Source of the DNA: an uncultured Blautia sp.
GTDB lineage: Bacteria; Bacillota; Clostridia; Lachnospirales; Lachnospiraceae
Length of the DNA: 13,409 nucleotides
Direction of reading: 5' to 3'
Assembly: GCA_934378195.1 (NCBI GenBank)
Contig: CAKRPO010000057.1
Span: 1 to 13,409, forward strand
The notes under the pieces were generated by a model. It saw only the letters and a list, made by a program, of their open reading frames with translations. It was not told the DNA's origin and ran no database searches. Of the stretch, positions 7,716-13,409 are shown piece by piece (position 1 is the first letter of the stretch; the number at the start of each line of letters is the position of its first letter). The position numbers and the translations under genes are program-made.

Positions 7716-9011
7716 TTATGCGCGGGTCTTTTTCTCAATCTTTTTCATGCCGCCCATGTATGGCTGCAGTGCTTCCGGAATATTAACAGATCCGTCGGCA
7801 TTCAGGTTATTTTCCAGGAATGCGATCAGCATTCTCGGAGGTGCTACTACAGTGTTATTTAAGGTATGAGCAAGATATTTCTTACCGTCTTTGCCATTTA
7901 CACGGATTCTCAGACGACGAGCCTGTGCATCACCAAGGTTAGAGCAGCTTCCTACTTCGAAGTATTTCTTCTGTCTTGGGGACCATGCTTCTACATCAAG
8001 AGATTTTACTTTAAGATCTGCCAGATCACCGGAGCAGCATTCCAGGGTACGTACCGGAATATCCAGAGAACGGAACAGATCTACTGTGTTCTGCCACAGT
8101 TTGTCAAACCACATCGGGCTTTCTTCTGGTTTGCAGACAACGATCATTTCCTGTTTTTCAAACTGGTGGATACGGTATACGCCTCTCTCCTCCAGACCAT
8201 GTGCGCCTTTTTCTTTACGGAAGCATGGAGAATAGCTTGTCAGAGTTTTTGGCAGCTCTTCTTCCGGAACAATCTGATCTATAAATTTTCCAATCATAGA
8301 ATGTTCACTGGTACCGATCAGATACAGGTCTTCTCCCTCAATCTTGTACATCATGGCATCCATTTCAGCAAAACTCATAACACCTGTTACAACATTGCTT
8401 CTGATCATGAAAGGTGGTACACAGTAAGTAAATCCACGGTTGATCATGAAGTCACGTGCGTATGCGATAACTGCGGAATGCAGTCTTGCGATATCTCCCA
8501 TCAGATAATAGAATCCGTTACCTGCAACACGTCTTGCACTGTCCAGATCGATTCCGTCAAAATTTTCCATGATATCTGTATGATATGGAATTTCATAATC
8601 CGGGACAACCGGCTCACCAAATTTCTCAATTTCAACATTTTCACTGTCATCTTTACCAATCGGTACAGATGGATCAATAATGTTCGGGATAACCATCATA
8701 TTTTTGAGAAGCTCTTCTTCTACTTCTTTTTCTCTTGCAGACAGTTCATCAATACGTGCTCCGGAAGCAGCAACCTGTTTCTTAACTTCTTCTGCTTCTT
8801 CTCGTTTTCCCTGTCCCATCAGTGCGCCGATCTGTTTGGAAGTTTTGTTTCTCTCTGCTCTCAGTGCTTCTACTTCCTGTTTGATCTCTCTGTTTTCTTT
8901 GTCCAGTTCGATAACTTTATCAACCAGTTCCAGTTTGCTGTCCTGGAATTTATTTCTGATGTTCTGTTTTACGATCTCCGGATTTTCTCTCACAAACTTA
9001 ATGTCTAACAT
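7716..9011 (-). CDS. serS: Serine--tRNA ligase, archaeal-like variant
   Basis: This 431-residue class II aminoacyl-tRNA synthetase charges tRNA-Ser with serine. Residues about 28-105 form the long helical arm that contacts the tRNA variable loop. The catalytic core shows VPIGKDDSENV (116-126), a TSE motif (234-236), motif 2 beginning FRKEKGAHG (264-272) and continuing to HQFEKQE, then GDLADLKVKSLDVEAW. After that come GSCSNLGDAQARR and motif 3 with Arg393 in APPRMLIAFLE. The wording differs from common bacterial SerRS (which has an AGSAGRDTRG-type motif 2 and an LNGSGLA-type motif 3) and is closer to archaeal enzymes. A GGAGGAG site precedes the ATG, and a small GACAG/CTGTC hairpin (9025-9039) sits just upstream of it. 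The 55-bp gap to the DUF4446 gene is too short for a T-box leader. Confidence 0.95.
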   Translation of the reverse strand: MLDIKFVRENPEIVKQNIRNKFQDSKLELVDKVIELDKENREIKQEVEALRAERNKTSKQIGALMGQGKREEAEEVKKQVAASGARIDELSAREKEVEEELLKNMMVIPNIIDPSVPIGKDDSENVEIEKFGEPVVPDYEIPYHTDIMENFDGIDLDSARRVAGNGFYYLMGDIARLHSAVIAYARDFMINRGFTYCVPPFMIRSNVVTGVMSFAEMDAMMYKIEGEDLYLIGTSEHSMIGKFIDQIVPEEELPKTLTSYSPCFRKEKGAHGLEERGVYRIHQFEKQEMIVVCKPEESPMWFDKLWQNTVDLFRSLDIPVRTLECCSGDLADLKVKSLDVEAWSPRQKKYFEVGSCSNLGDAQARRLRIRVNGKDGKKYLAHTLNNTVVAPPRMLIAFLENNLNADGSVNIPEALQPYMGGMKKIEKKTRA

Positions 9012-9066
9012 AATTTCTCCTCCTGACAGTTTTTCTGTCTTTATATTTTACATAATTCTTATTTTG

Positions 9067-9594
9067 TTACTGTTCATCTGCACTGATATCAGCAAGTCCG
9101 AAATTGACAGCCTTACGAAGTGCTTCTACTTCTTCCTGACTGAGCATTACATAGGATTCACCTTTGACAATTTCTTTCAAATACAGGAAACAGTTGTCAC
9201 TACTGTGTACTGCATTCAAAATAATACCTGAATTATCTTTATCCAACAATGCAAGAGCAAAGCTGAGCTTTCCTCCTACATCATCAAATGCATCATATTT
9301 TTCCACACCATATTTACTAAATATGATCTTAAAATGCTGTTCCAGGGTTTTAATTGCATGTTCATGATCCTCTTTTGCTTCATAGAGGCGATCAATCTGT
9401 GCAAATTTACGTACAAAGGTTTTTTCCAATGATTGTGCATCGCTTCCCTTCATAAACATCCTATATTTACGTTCCAGACGTGTCAGCCGCATACCATTAC
9501 TGATCATGACTCCGACTAAAATCACGACTATGATAAGTAAAATAATAATGATGATTCCAGGATCGATACCTATACTATCAAAAATTGTACTCAT
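9067..9594 (-). CDS. DUF4446 family membrane-anchored protein
   Basis: The 175-residue protein has one N-terminal membrane helix (residues about 13-33, a run of I, L and V), a predicted coiled coil (about 36-93), and a small C-terminal domain. That domain has the DUF4446 signature: KYDAFDDVGGKLSFALALLD followed by an AVHSSDNC segment. It is probably anchored in the membrane with its bulk in the cytosol. The family is commonly encoded directly downstream of parB in Clostridia, as here (12 bp after the parB stop), and its function is unknown. A role tied to chromosome segregation or the cell envelope is inferred from position alone. An AGGGG site lies about eight bases before the ATG. Confidence 0.9.
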   Translation of the reverse strand: MSTIFDSIGIDPGIIIIILLIIVVILVGVMISNGMRLTRLERKYRMFMKGSDAQSLEKTFVRKFAQIDRLYEAKEDHEHAIKTLEQHFKIIFSKYGVEKYDAFDDVGGKLSFALALLDKDNSGIILNAVHSSDNCFLYLKEIVKGESYVMLSQEEVEALRKAVNFGLADISADEQ

Positions 9595-9606
9595 ATCATA
9601 CCCCTT

Positions 9607-10539
9607 TTAACCAATTGATTCAAACAAATCAATGATTCTGTCCAAATCATCTCTGGAATAGTATTCTATTTCTATTTTTCCTTTATTGTTTTTCTTTCTG
9701 TGAATAAACACACGTGTTCCGGTGATACCTTTCATCTTTTCTTCAAGACTTTCGTAAATCGCATCTTCAGCCGGATTTGATACAACCTTTTTCTTTTTCG
9801 ACGGTGTCAGAATGCTCTTCACAAGTTTCTCCGTCTCACGTACACTGAGTTTTTCATCAAAAACTCGCATTGCAACGGTATATTGCTTCTCCGGATCTGA
9901 AATTGCAAGAATTGCCCTTGCATGTCCTGCTGAGATCATTTCATCTACCATCATCTGCTGTACACGAGAATCCAGTTTCAAAAGTCTCATAGAGTTTGTT
10001 ACTGCTGTACGACTCTTTGAAACTCGTTCTGCAATTTCATCCTGTTTCAAATGGAATTCATCAATCAGCCGTTTATATGCCATTGCTTCTTCAACCGGAT
10101 TAAGGTCTTCTCTCTGAATATTTTCAATAAGAGAAATTTCTACGATTTCCTGTGTAGAGAACTCTTTGACTACAACCGGAACTTCTTTAAGGCCTGCCAT
10201 CTTGGCAGCTCTCCAGCGTCTCTCTCCTGCAACAATTTCATAATAGTCCTTCTTATCGGACACAAGTAAAGGCTGTAAAATTCCATACTGTTTAATGGAC
10301 TCTGACAGTTCCTGTAACGCATCCTCATCAAAATTTTTACGCGGCTGTTCTCTATTTGGCTCAATCATTGATATTTTCATCATTCTCTCGCCATTTCCGG
10401 TTTCCTGCTGACTGGATTTTTTTGCTTCTACTGAAACCTTTTTTTCTTCTTTCACAGTTTTCGGTTTACTCTGCACTGTTTTTTCAGGAAACAATGCGTC
10501 CAGACCTCTTCCAAGTCCTGACTTCTTTCCAGCCATCAT
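9607..10539 (-). CDS. parB: Chromosome-partitioning protein ParB (Spo0J)
   Basis: The 310-residue protein binds parS and spreads as a CTP-dependent DNA clamp, loading SMC and helping segregate origins. Visible parts are an N-terminal GLGRGLDALF motif (8-17) that in the family engages ParA, a variable linker (18-52), and the ParB/Srx CTPase domain with QPR (65-67), GERRWRAA (105-112) and ENIQREDLN (139-147). A helix-turn-helix (about 163-188, KQDEIAERVSKSRTAV) and a C-terminal dimerisation region (about 257-310) follow. The ATG at 10539 overlaps the parA stop (ATGA). A second ATG at 10536 gives the more usual MAGKKSG start and better spacing from GGAGG, so the protein may be one residue shorter. 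Its targets, four parS-type sites, lie beyond parA at 11406-12939. Confidence 0.97.
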   Translation of the reverse strand: MMAGKKSGLGRGLDALFPEKTVQSKPKTVKEEKKVSVEAKKSSQQETGNGERMMKISMIEPNREQPRKNFDEDALQELSESIKQYGILQPLLVSDKKDYYEIVAGERRWRAAKMAGLKEVPVVVKEFSTQEIVEISLIENIQREDLNPVEEAMAYKRLIDEFHLKQDEIAERVSKSRTAVTNSMRLLKLDSRVQQMMVDEMISAGHARAILAISDPEKQYTVAMRVFDEKLSVRETEKLVKSILTPSKKKKVVSNPAEDAIYESLEEKMKGITGTRVFIHRKKNNKGKIEIEYYSRDDLDRIIDLFESIG

Positions 10540-11303
10540 TCACCCTCCCTGTTAATTACTTCTTCAGCAAGAAGGCGGTATGCCTCTGCTCCTGCTGATC
10601 TCGTATCATACAATGTAATCGGCTGTCCATAGCTTGGAGCCTCTGCCAGTCTTACATTTCGCGGAATGATCGTCTTATAAATATTCTGCTGAAGATTGTC
10701 TTTAACATTTTCTACAACTTGCAGTGAAAGGTTTGTTCTTGCATCGTACATAGTAAATACGACACCTTCCATAACAAGTTTTTTGTTCAGACGTTCTTTC
10801 ACGAGATCAATTGTATGTATCAGCTGTGATAATCCCTCCAGAGCATAATACTCACACTGAATAGGCACCAATACAGAATTGGCTGCTGTCAAAGCATTGA
10901 TTGTAAGCATATTCAGAGACGGTGGGCAATCCATGATAATGTAGTCATATTTTCTGCGAACTTTATCAATGATCTTCTTCATGATGTATTCTTTATCCTC
11001 TACACCGATCAGTTCAATCTCTGCTCCGGATAGGTTTACATTTGAAGGAATCAAATCAACGTTCTCGACCACGCCTTTAACAATAGTATCTTTTGCTTCT
11101 GCTTCACCAAGGAGCAACTCATATAATGTATTTTCTACATTGTTCTTATCTACTCCAAGTCCACTTGTAGTATTTCCCTGCGGATCAATATCTATCGCAA
11201 GAACTTTTTTTCCTTTTTCAGCAAGACAAGCAGAAAGATTGATTGCGGTAGTTGATTTACCAACGCCGCCTTTCTGGTTTGCTACTGCTATTACTCTTCC
11301 CAA
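10536..11303 (-). CDS. parA: Chromosome-partitioning ATPase ParA (Soj)
   Basis: The 255-residue P-loop ATPase works with ParB in origin segregation and, in Bacillus, regulates DnaA. The deviant Walker A KGGVGKST (11-18, signature Lys11), switch I DIDPQGNTTSGLG (38-50) and Walker B MDCPPSL (124-130) are all intact. It lacks the N-terminal DNA-binding domain of plasmid type Ia ParA, so it is the chromosomal type. The start is TTG at 11303 with GGAGG at 11311-11315 and a seven-base spacer; no ATG fits. It is the first gene of the operon and overlaps parB. An extended -10 promoter and a parS site lie directly upstream, and the repeat-rich parS region follows. In many Clostridia rsmG/gidB lies upstream; here at least 2.1 kb of non-coding repeats intervene. 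Confidence 0.97.
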   Translation of the reverse strand: MGRVIAVANQKGGVGKSTTAINLSACLAEKGKKVLAIDIDPQGNTTSGLGVDKNNVENTLYELLLGEAEAKDTIVKGVVENVDLIPSNVNLSGAEIELIGVEDKEYIMKKIIDKVRRKYDYIIMDCPPSLNMLTINALTAANSVLVPIQCEYYALEGLSQLIHTIDLVKERLNKKLVMEGVVFTMYDARTNLSLQVVENVKDNLQQNIYKTIIPRNVRLAEAPSYGQPITLYDTRSAGAEAYRLLAEEVINREGE

Positions 11304-11371
11304 GATTCATCCTCCCTTCGGGATTTCAAGACTATACATTAGATAATTTACAAGTATAGCGTACTGATGAT

Positions 11372-11400
11372 ATTATAACACTTTTAATATTATTGTTCCA
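11372..11400 (-). promoter_or_regulatory. Likely parA promoter, extended -10
   Basis: On the minus strand TGTTATAAT (11380 to 11372) is a perfect extended -10 element. The hexamer 17 bp upstream, TGGAAC (11400 to 11395), is a poor -35. A TG-extended -10 can work with a weak -35. The start site would be near 11365, about 60 bases before the TTG. A perfect parS begins five bases beyond the -35, so ParB bound there could affect initiation. Confidence 0.6.
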
Positions 11401-11405
11401 CAAAA

Positions 11406-11421
11406 TGTTTCACGTGAAACA
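11406..11421. promoter_or_regulatory. parS site 1 (perfect)
   Basis: TGTTTCACGTGAAACA is a perfect 16-bp palindrome and matches the Firmicute parS consensus bound by ParB/Spo0J. It lies immediately upstream of the parA promoter in single-copy sequence, outside the repeats. Confidence 0.95.
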
Positions 11422-11480
11422 TTAAAATTAAAGAAATTTTTGAATGGAATATTGGTTATATTCGCCAAAGATTTAGAAGG

Positions 11481-11710
11481 ACTTGGGTATGCGTAACGTA
11501 ATGCTTAAAGAACTGTGTATGGCAACGGCTCTCGTAGACGGGCTCGGGTATGGTTTACGCAATGTTTAAAGAACTGTGTATGGCAACGGCTTGCTTAGAT
11601 GGACTCGGGTATGCTTTACGCAATGTTTAAAGAACTGTGTATGGCAACGGCTTGCTTAGACGGACTCGGGTATGGCTTACGCAATGCTTAAAGAACTGTG
11701 TATGGCAACG
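11481..11710. repeat. A array 1: four 61-bp tandem repeats
   Basis: Units start at 11481, 11542, 11603 and 11664, exactly 61 bp apart. The invariant core includes TTAAAGAACTGTGTATGGC and then AACGGCT. Unit 1 is the most diverged at its start (ACTTGGGTATGCGTAACG). The tail of the last unit changes from TTGCTTAGAYGG to TTCGTCGTTCGG, which leads into module B. I see no ORF with a ribosome binding site. The 177 bp from the parA start to this array hold only the promoter and parS site 1. Confidence 0.95.
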
Positions 11711-11894
11711 GCTTCGTCGTTCGGATGTTCTATGAGATAACCTGTCTGCTAGGATCATTCATAATAATCACAAACTCGCTCCGCTCAAACAGTGTGATTA
11801 TTATGAATTACGCAGTCAGAACATCTCTAAGAACTTCCATGAACTCCTGCAGAGTGTTGCTGCACACAGTTCTTTTTCATTGCTGTTTATACCG
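11668..11894. other. Large nested hairpin spanning last A unit and start of B (copy 1)
   Basis: Complementary blocks occur in strictly mirrored order. The pairs are GGTAT 11669 with ATACC 11889, GCAATG 11681 with CATTGC 11878, AAAGAACTGTGT 11690-11701 with ACACAGTTCTTT 11864-11875, and GCAAC 11705 with GTTGC 11856. Further in are GATGTTCT 11724 with AGAACATC 11818, and a perfect 15-bp inner stem 11758-11772 / 11793-11807 around a 20-base loop. The same blocks recur in copy 2 (offset 926). The order argues for a folded RNA or a DNA cruciform rather than chance. Whether it is transcribed is unknown. Confidence 0.75.
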
Positions 11895-12017
11895 GTTTCT
11901 ACGTGGGTTCACGGCGGCCAGAGGTCTATTGTTTTATAACGGGGATTGAGCCGCCGTTGGTGAATATTTTTCTGCAGAATCTAATCAATACAGTGAATGT
12001 TTCACGTGAAACATTTT
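11711..12017. repeat. Module B, copy 1 (ends in parS)
   Basis: This 307-bp module recurs at 12637-12943 with only four differences, all transitions, and its first 108 bp recur at 13302. It contains the inner part of the large hairpin and then a second hairpin with perfect 8-bp GC arms, ACGGCGGC 11911-11918 and GCCGCCGT 11950-11957. An AT-rich stretch follows, and the module ends in a perfect parS. A diverged inverted copy of the 61-bp A unit lies at about 11855-11894. Open frames through B show no coding signature. Confidence 0.93.
11998..12013. promoter_or_regulatory. parS site 2 (perfect)
   Basis: This is a perfect TGTTTCACGTGAAACA at the right end of module B copy 1. It is part of the repeated module, so it is duplicated with it. 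Confidence 0.95.
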
Positions 12018-12315
12018 AAGAAGTAATATGTTTAATCATCAAATTTCATGCACTTAGATATCTCGTCATGTTCTTATACGTAGTTATCCTACTATCCTAG
12101 TTATAAGATTTACAGTAGTCATATAATTATAAAAGTCAAAAGCTCTACTAAGCGAAATATTTCACGTGAAGCATCTTATTGTGAATCATTCAAGCATCAT
12201 TCATTTTTACAATATAATATAGAAGCATAGTAAAAGTAACACATTACAATATGCAATCTCAAATTTTAGAGCGGCTCTATTCAAGAATGCCTCTGCATTC
12301 TTGCTGCGAGATGCG
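12018..12315. other. AT-rich linker 1 between B1 and C1
   Basis: This roughly 300-bp single-copy stretch holds no gene that I can support. It contains a degenerate parS (12158-12173) and a perfect 9-bp hairpin CAAGAATGC/GCATTCTTG (12282-12303). A TATAAT-like hexamer near 12213 has no good -35. The corresponding linker between B2 and C2 is only 97 bp and unrelated by eye. Confidence 0.6.
12158..12173. promoter_or_regulatory. Degenerate parS-like site
   Basis: TATTTCACGTGAAGCA differs from parS at two of 16 positions, one in each half, and keeps the central TTTCACGTGAA. It lies 160 bp from parS site 2. ParB tolerates some mismatches, so binding is possible but may be weak. Confidence 0.6.
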
Positions 12316-12528
12316 CAGAAGATCTGGTAGCAGAACAGATATCGAGAACCCAAGAGAGATTCCGTTGCGAGGACTGCTCTAGCTGGTGCCACCGAGAGCT
12401 CTGTCTGAGCGCAGCGAGTTTGCTCGAATGGCACCTGATCAGCGAGCGGGACAAGCAGGAATCTTGACGCGTTCTCGTAGCTGTTCCTGCTAGCCAGTCT
12501 GCGTGACTTTGCAATAATTAGTTCAGAC
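12316..12528. repeat. Module C, copy 1 (large hairpin repeat)
   Basis: This 213-bp module recurs at 13041-13254 with about nine substitutions and one inserted base. Mirrored blocks fold nearly all of it. The pairs are CGCAGA 12314 with TCTGCG 12498, CTGG 12324 with CCAG 12494, TAGCAG 12328 with CTGCTA 12487, and AACAG 12334 with CTGTT 12481. Closer to the loop are CGAGAAC 12343 with GTTCTCG 12471, AGATTCC 12357 with GGAATCT 12458, and GGTGCCA 12385 with TGGCACC 12429. The loop region carries GAGCGCAGCGAGTTTG. Minus-strand open frames here do not survive the one-base indel in copy 2, so I do not call a protein. Confidence 0.9.
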
Positions 12529-12636
12529 ACTCGGGTATGGCTTACGCAATGCTTAAAGAACTGTGTATAGCAACGGCTTGCTTAGAGGGACTCGGGTATG
12601 CTTCACGCAATGCTTAAAGAACTGTGTATGGCAACG
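12529..12636. repeat. A array 2: two 61-bp units
   Basis: Units start at 12529 and 12590. The first has a unique TATAGC in place of TATGGC. The second carries the divergent TTCGTCGTTCGG tail that leads into B, as in array 1. Confidence 0.93.
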
Positions 12637-12943
12637 GCTTCGTCGTTCGGATGTTCTATGAGATAATCTGTCTGCTAGGATCATTCATAATAATCACAAA
12701 CTCGCTCCGCTCAAACAGTGTGATTATTATGAATTACGCAGTCAGAACATCTCTAAGAACTTCCATGAACTCCTGCAGAGTGTTGCTGCACACAGTTCTT
12801 TTTCATTGCTGTTTATACCGGTTTCTACGTGGGTTCACGGCGGCCAGAGGTCTATTGTTTTATAACGGGAATTGAGCCGCCGTTGGTGAATATTTTTCTG
12901 TAGGATCTAATCAATACAGTGAATGTTTCACGTGAAACATTTT
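12637..12943. repeat. Module B, copy 2 (ends in parS)
   Basis: This is the second full copy, offset 926 bp from copy 1. The four differences from copy 1 are C to T in ATAAYCTG, G to A in CGGGRATT, and two in CTGYAGRAT near the end. All hairpin arms and the parS are preserved exactly. Confidence 0.93.
12924..12939. promoter_or_regulatory. parS site 3 (perfect, duplicated with module B)
   Basis: This is a perfect TGTTTCACGTGAAACA at the end of module B copy 2, 926 bp from the previous perfect site. Confidence 0.95.
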
Positions 12944-13040
12944 GCTATAAGTCATCCGCAGCTGATATAGAGTCATGGCAAAAAACGCTGTATTGCGGTA
13001 TATAGTTGTGAAAGGAGACGCTATTTAGCCCTGCAATTCT
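12944..13040. other. Linker 2 between B2 and C2
   Basis: This is 97 bp of single-copy sequence. It contains an AAAGGAG purine run near 13011, but an in-frame stop follows at once, so I see no gene in it. Confidence 0.5.
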
Positions 13041-13254
13041 CAGCAGATCTGATAGCTGAACAGATGTCGAGAACCCAGGAGAGATTCCGTTGTGAGGACT
13101 GCTCTAGCTGGTGCCACCGAGAGCTCTGTCTGAGCGCAGCGAGTTTGCTCGAATGGCACCTGATCAGCGAGTGGGACGAGCAGGAATCTTGACGTGTTCT
13201 CGTAGCTGTTCCTTGCTAGCCAGTCTGCGTGACTTTGCAATAATTAGTTCAGAC
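13041..13254. repeat. Module C, copy 2
   Basis: The inner arms AGATTCC/GGAATCT, GGTGCCA/TGGCACC and CGAGAAC/GTTCTCG and the GAGCGCAGCGAGTTTG loop (motif 13126-13147) are unchanged from copy 1. The outer arms carry most of the substitutions and the extra T (GTTCCTTGC), so the base of the stem is less perfect here. Confidence 0.9.
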
Positions 13255-13301
13255 ACTCGGGTATGGTTCACGCAATGTTTAAAGAACTGTGTATGGCAAC
13301 G
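13255..13301. repeat. A array 3: single unit
   Basis: One A unit follows C2 directly after CAATAATTAGTTCAGAC, the same junction as in copy 1. It is the terminal type, ending TTCGTCGTTCGG into module B. Confidence 0.9.
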
Positions 13302-13409
13302 GCTTCGTCGTTCGGATGTTCTATGAGATAACCTGTCTGCTAGGATCATTCATAATAATCACAAACTCGCTCCGCTCAAACAGTGTGATTATTATGAATT
13401 ACGCAGTCA
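13302..13409. repeat. Module B, copy 3 (cut by window edge)
   Basis: The first 108 bp of module B, identical to copy 1 over this length, include the complete inner 15-bp hairpin. The window ends before the parS, so the repeat array continues to the right by an unknown amount. Confidence 0.93.

Noticed and set aside
7866..9008. Long plus-strand open frame of 380 codons opposite serS
   Set aside because: It is the antisense shadow of a clear SerRS gene. The composition (Cys, Phe, Ser and His rich) and lack of domains are typical of reverse-strand frames in AT-rich coding DNA.
9012..9066. T-box riboswitch controlling serS
   Set aside because: Only 55 bp separate serS from the previous gene, and I see neither the T-box sequence nor a terminator pair.
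11481..11710. CRISPR array
   Set aside because: The units are contiguous 61-bp tandem repeats without variable spacers of constant length, and no cas gene is nearby.
11698..11949. Open frame of 83 codons through module B, repeated at 12624-12875 with a nearly identical product
   Set aside because: There is no ribosome binding site before the ATG. The two base differences between copies that fall inside the frame both change the amino acid (Thr/Ile, Asp/Asn), the opposite of purifying selection. The frame runs through hairpin arms.
12207..12530. Minus-strand open frame of 107 codons through module C and similar frames at 13040-13240
   Set aside because: A one-base indel between C1 and C2 shifts the frame, so no single product is conserved. 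The sequence is better explained by the hairpin arms, and no ribosome binding site is visible.
11304..13409. oriC with DnaA boxes
   Set aside because: I found no TTATCCACA box in this region; the nearest is a two-mismatch TGTTCCACA near 11394. The parS sites show the origin is near, but I cannot place it in this window.

Overview
The window looks like chromosomal DNA from a Clostridia-class Firmicute, most probably a Lachnospiraceae. The basis is the AT-leaning codon use, the order parA-parB-DUF4446-serS-DUF3881, GGAGG ribosome binding sites, Firmicute-type parS sites (TGTTTCACGTGAAACA), and a BspA-like leucine-rich-repeat surface protein. I cannot fix the genus. The parAB operon with clustered parS sites places the window near the chromosomal replication origin. 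Every convincing gene is on the minus strand, so the genes read from right to left.

Right third (11304-13409): a gene-free, highly repetitive region upstream of parA. It has three perfect parS sites (11406, 11998, 12924) and one degenerate site (12158). They sit in or beside a composite repeat of three modules: a 61-bp tandem unit (A; 4, 2 and 1 copies), a 307-bp module that ends in parS (B; two full copies about 99% identical and a third cut by the window edge), and a 213-bp module (C; two copies about 95% identical). The last A unit plus the first half of B can fold into a nested hairpin of about 227 nt. C can fold into another of about 190 nt. The apical loops of these two hairpins are complementary to each other at 20 of 22 positions. 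I regard this as the most unusual thing in the window.

Middle (4780-11303): a tight six-gene minus-strand run, parA, parB, a DUF4446 membrane protein, an unusual archaeal-looking seryl-tRNA synthetase, a DUF3881 protein, and an LtaS/MdoB-type phosphoglycerol transferase. A strong intrinsic terminator follows at 4695-4749. parA probably starts from an extended -10 promoter with a parS site directly upstream of its -35 position. Three of the six genes use TTG or GTG starts behind good Shine-Dalgarno sequences.

Left third (1-4520): a tatD metal-dependent hydrolase, then a ClpX-like AAA+ unfoldase that lacks the zinc-binding domain and has its own N-terminal domain, translationally coupled to a 171-residue protein I do not recognise, then a DegV/FakB fatty-acid-binding protein. 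Last comes the N-terminal part of a secreted LRR protein whose 3' end lies beyond the left edge.

Functionally the window joins chromosome segregation (parS, ParA, ParB), translation (SerRS), envelope polymer synthesis and lipid handling (LtaS-like, DegV), and a possible specialised protein-unfolding module.
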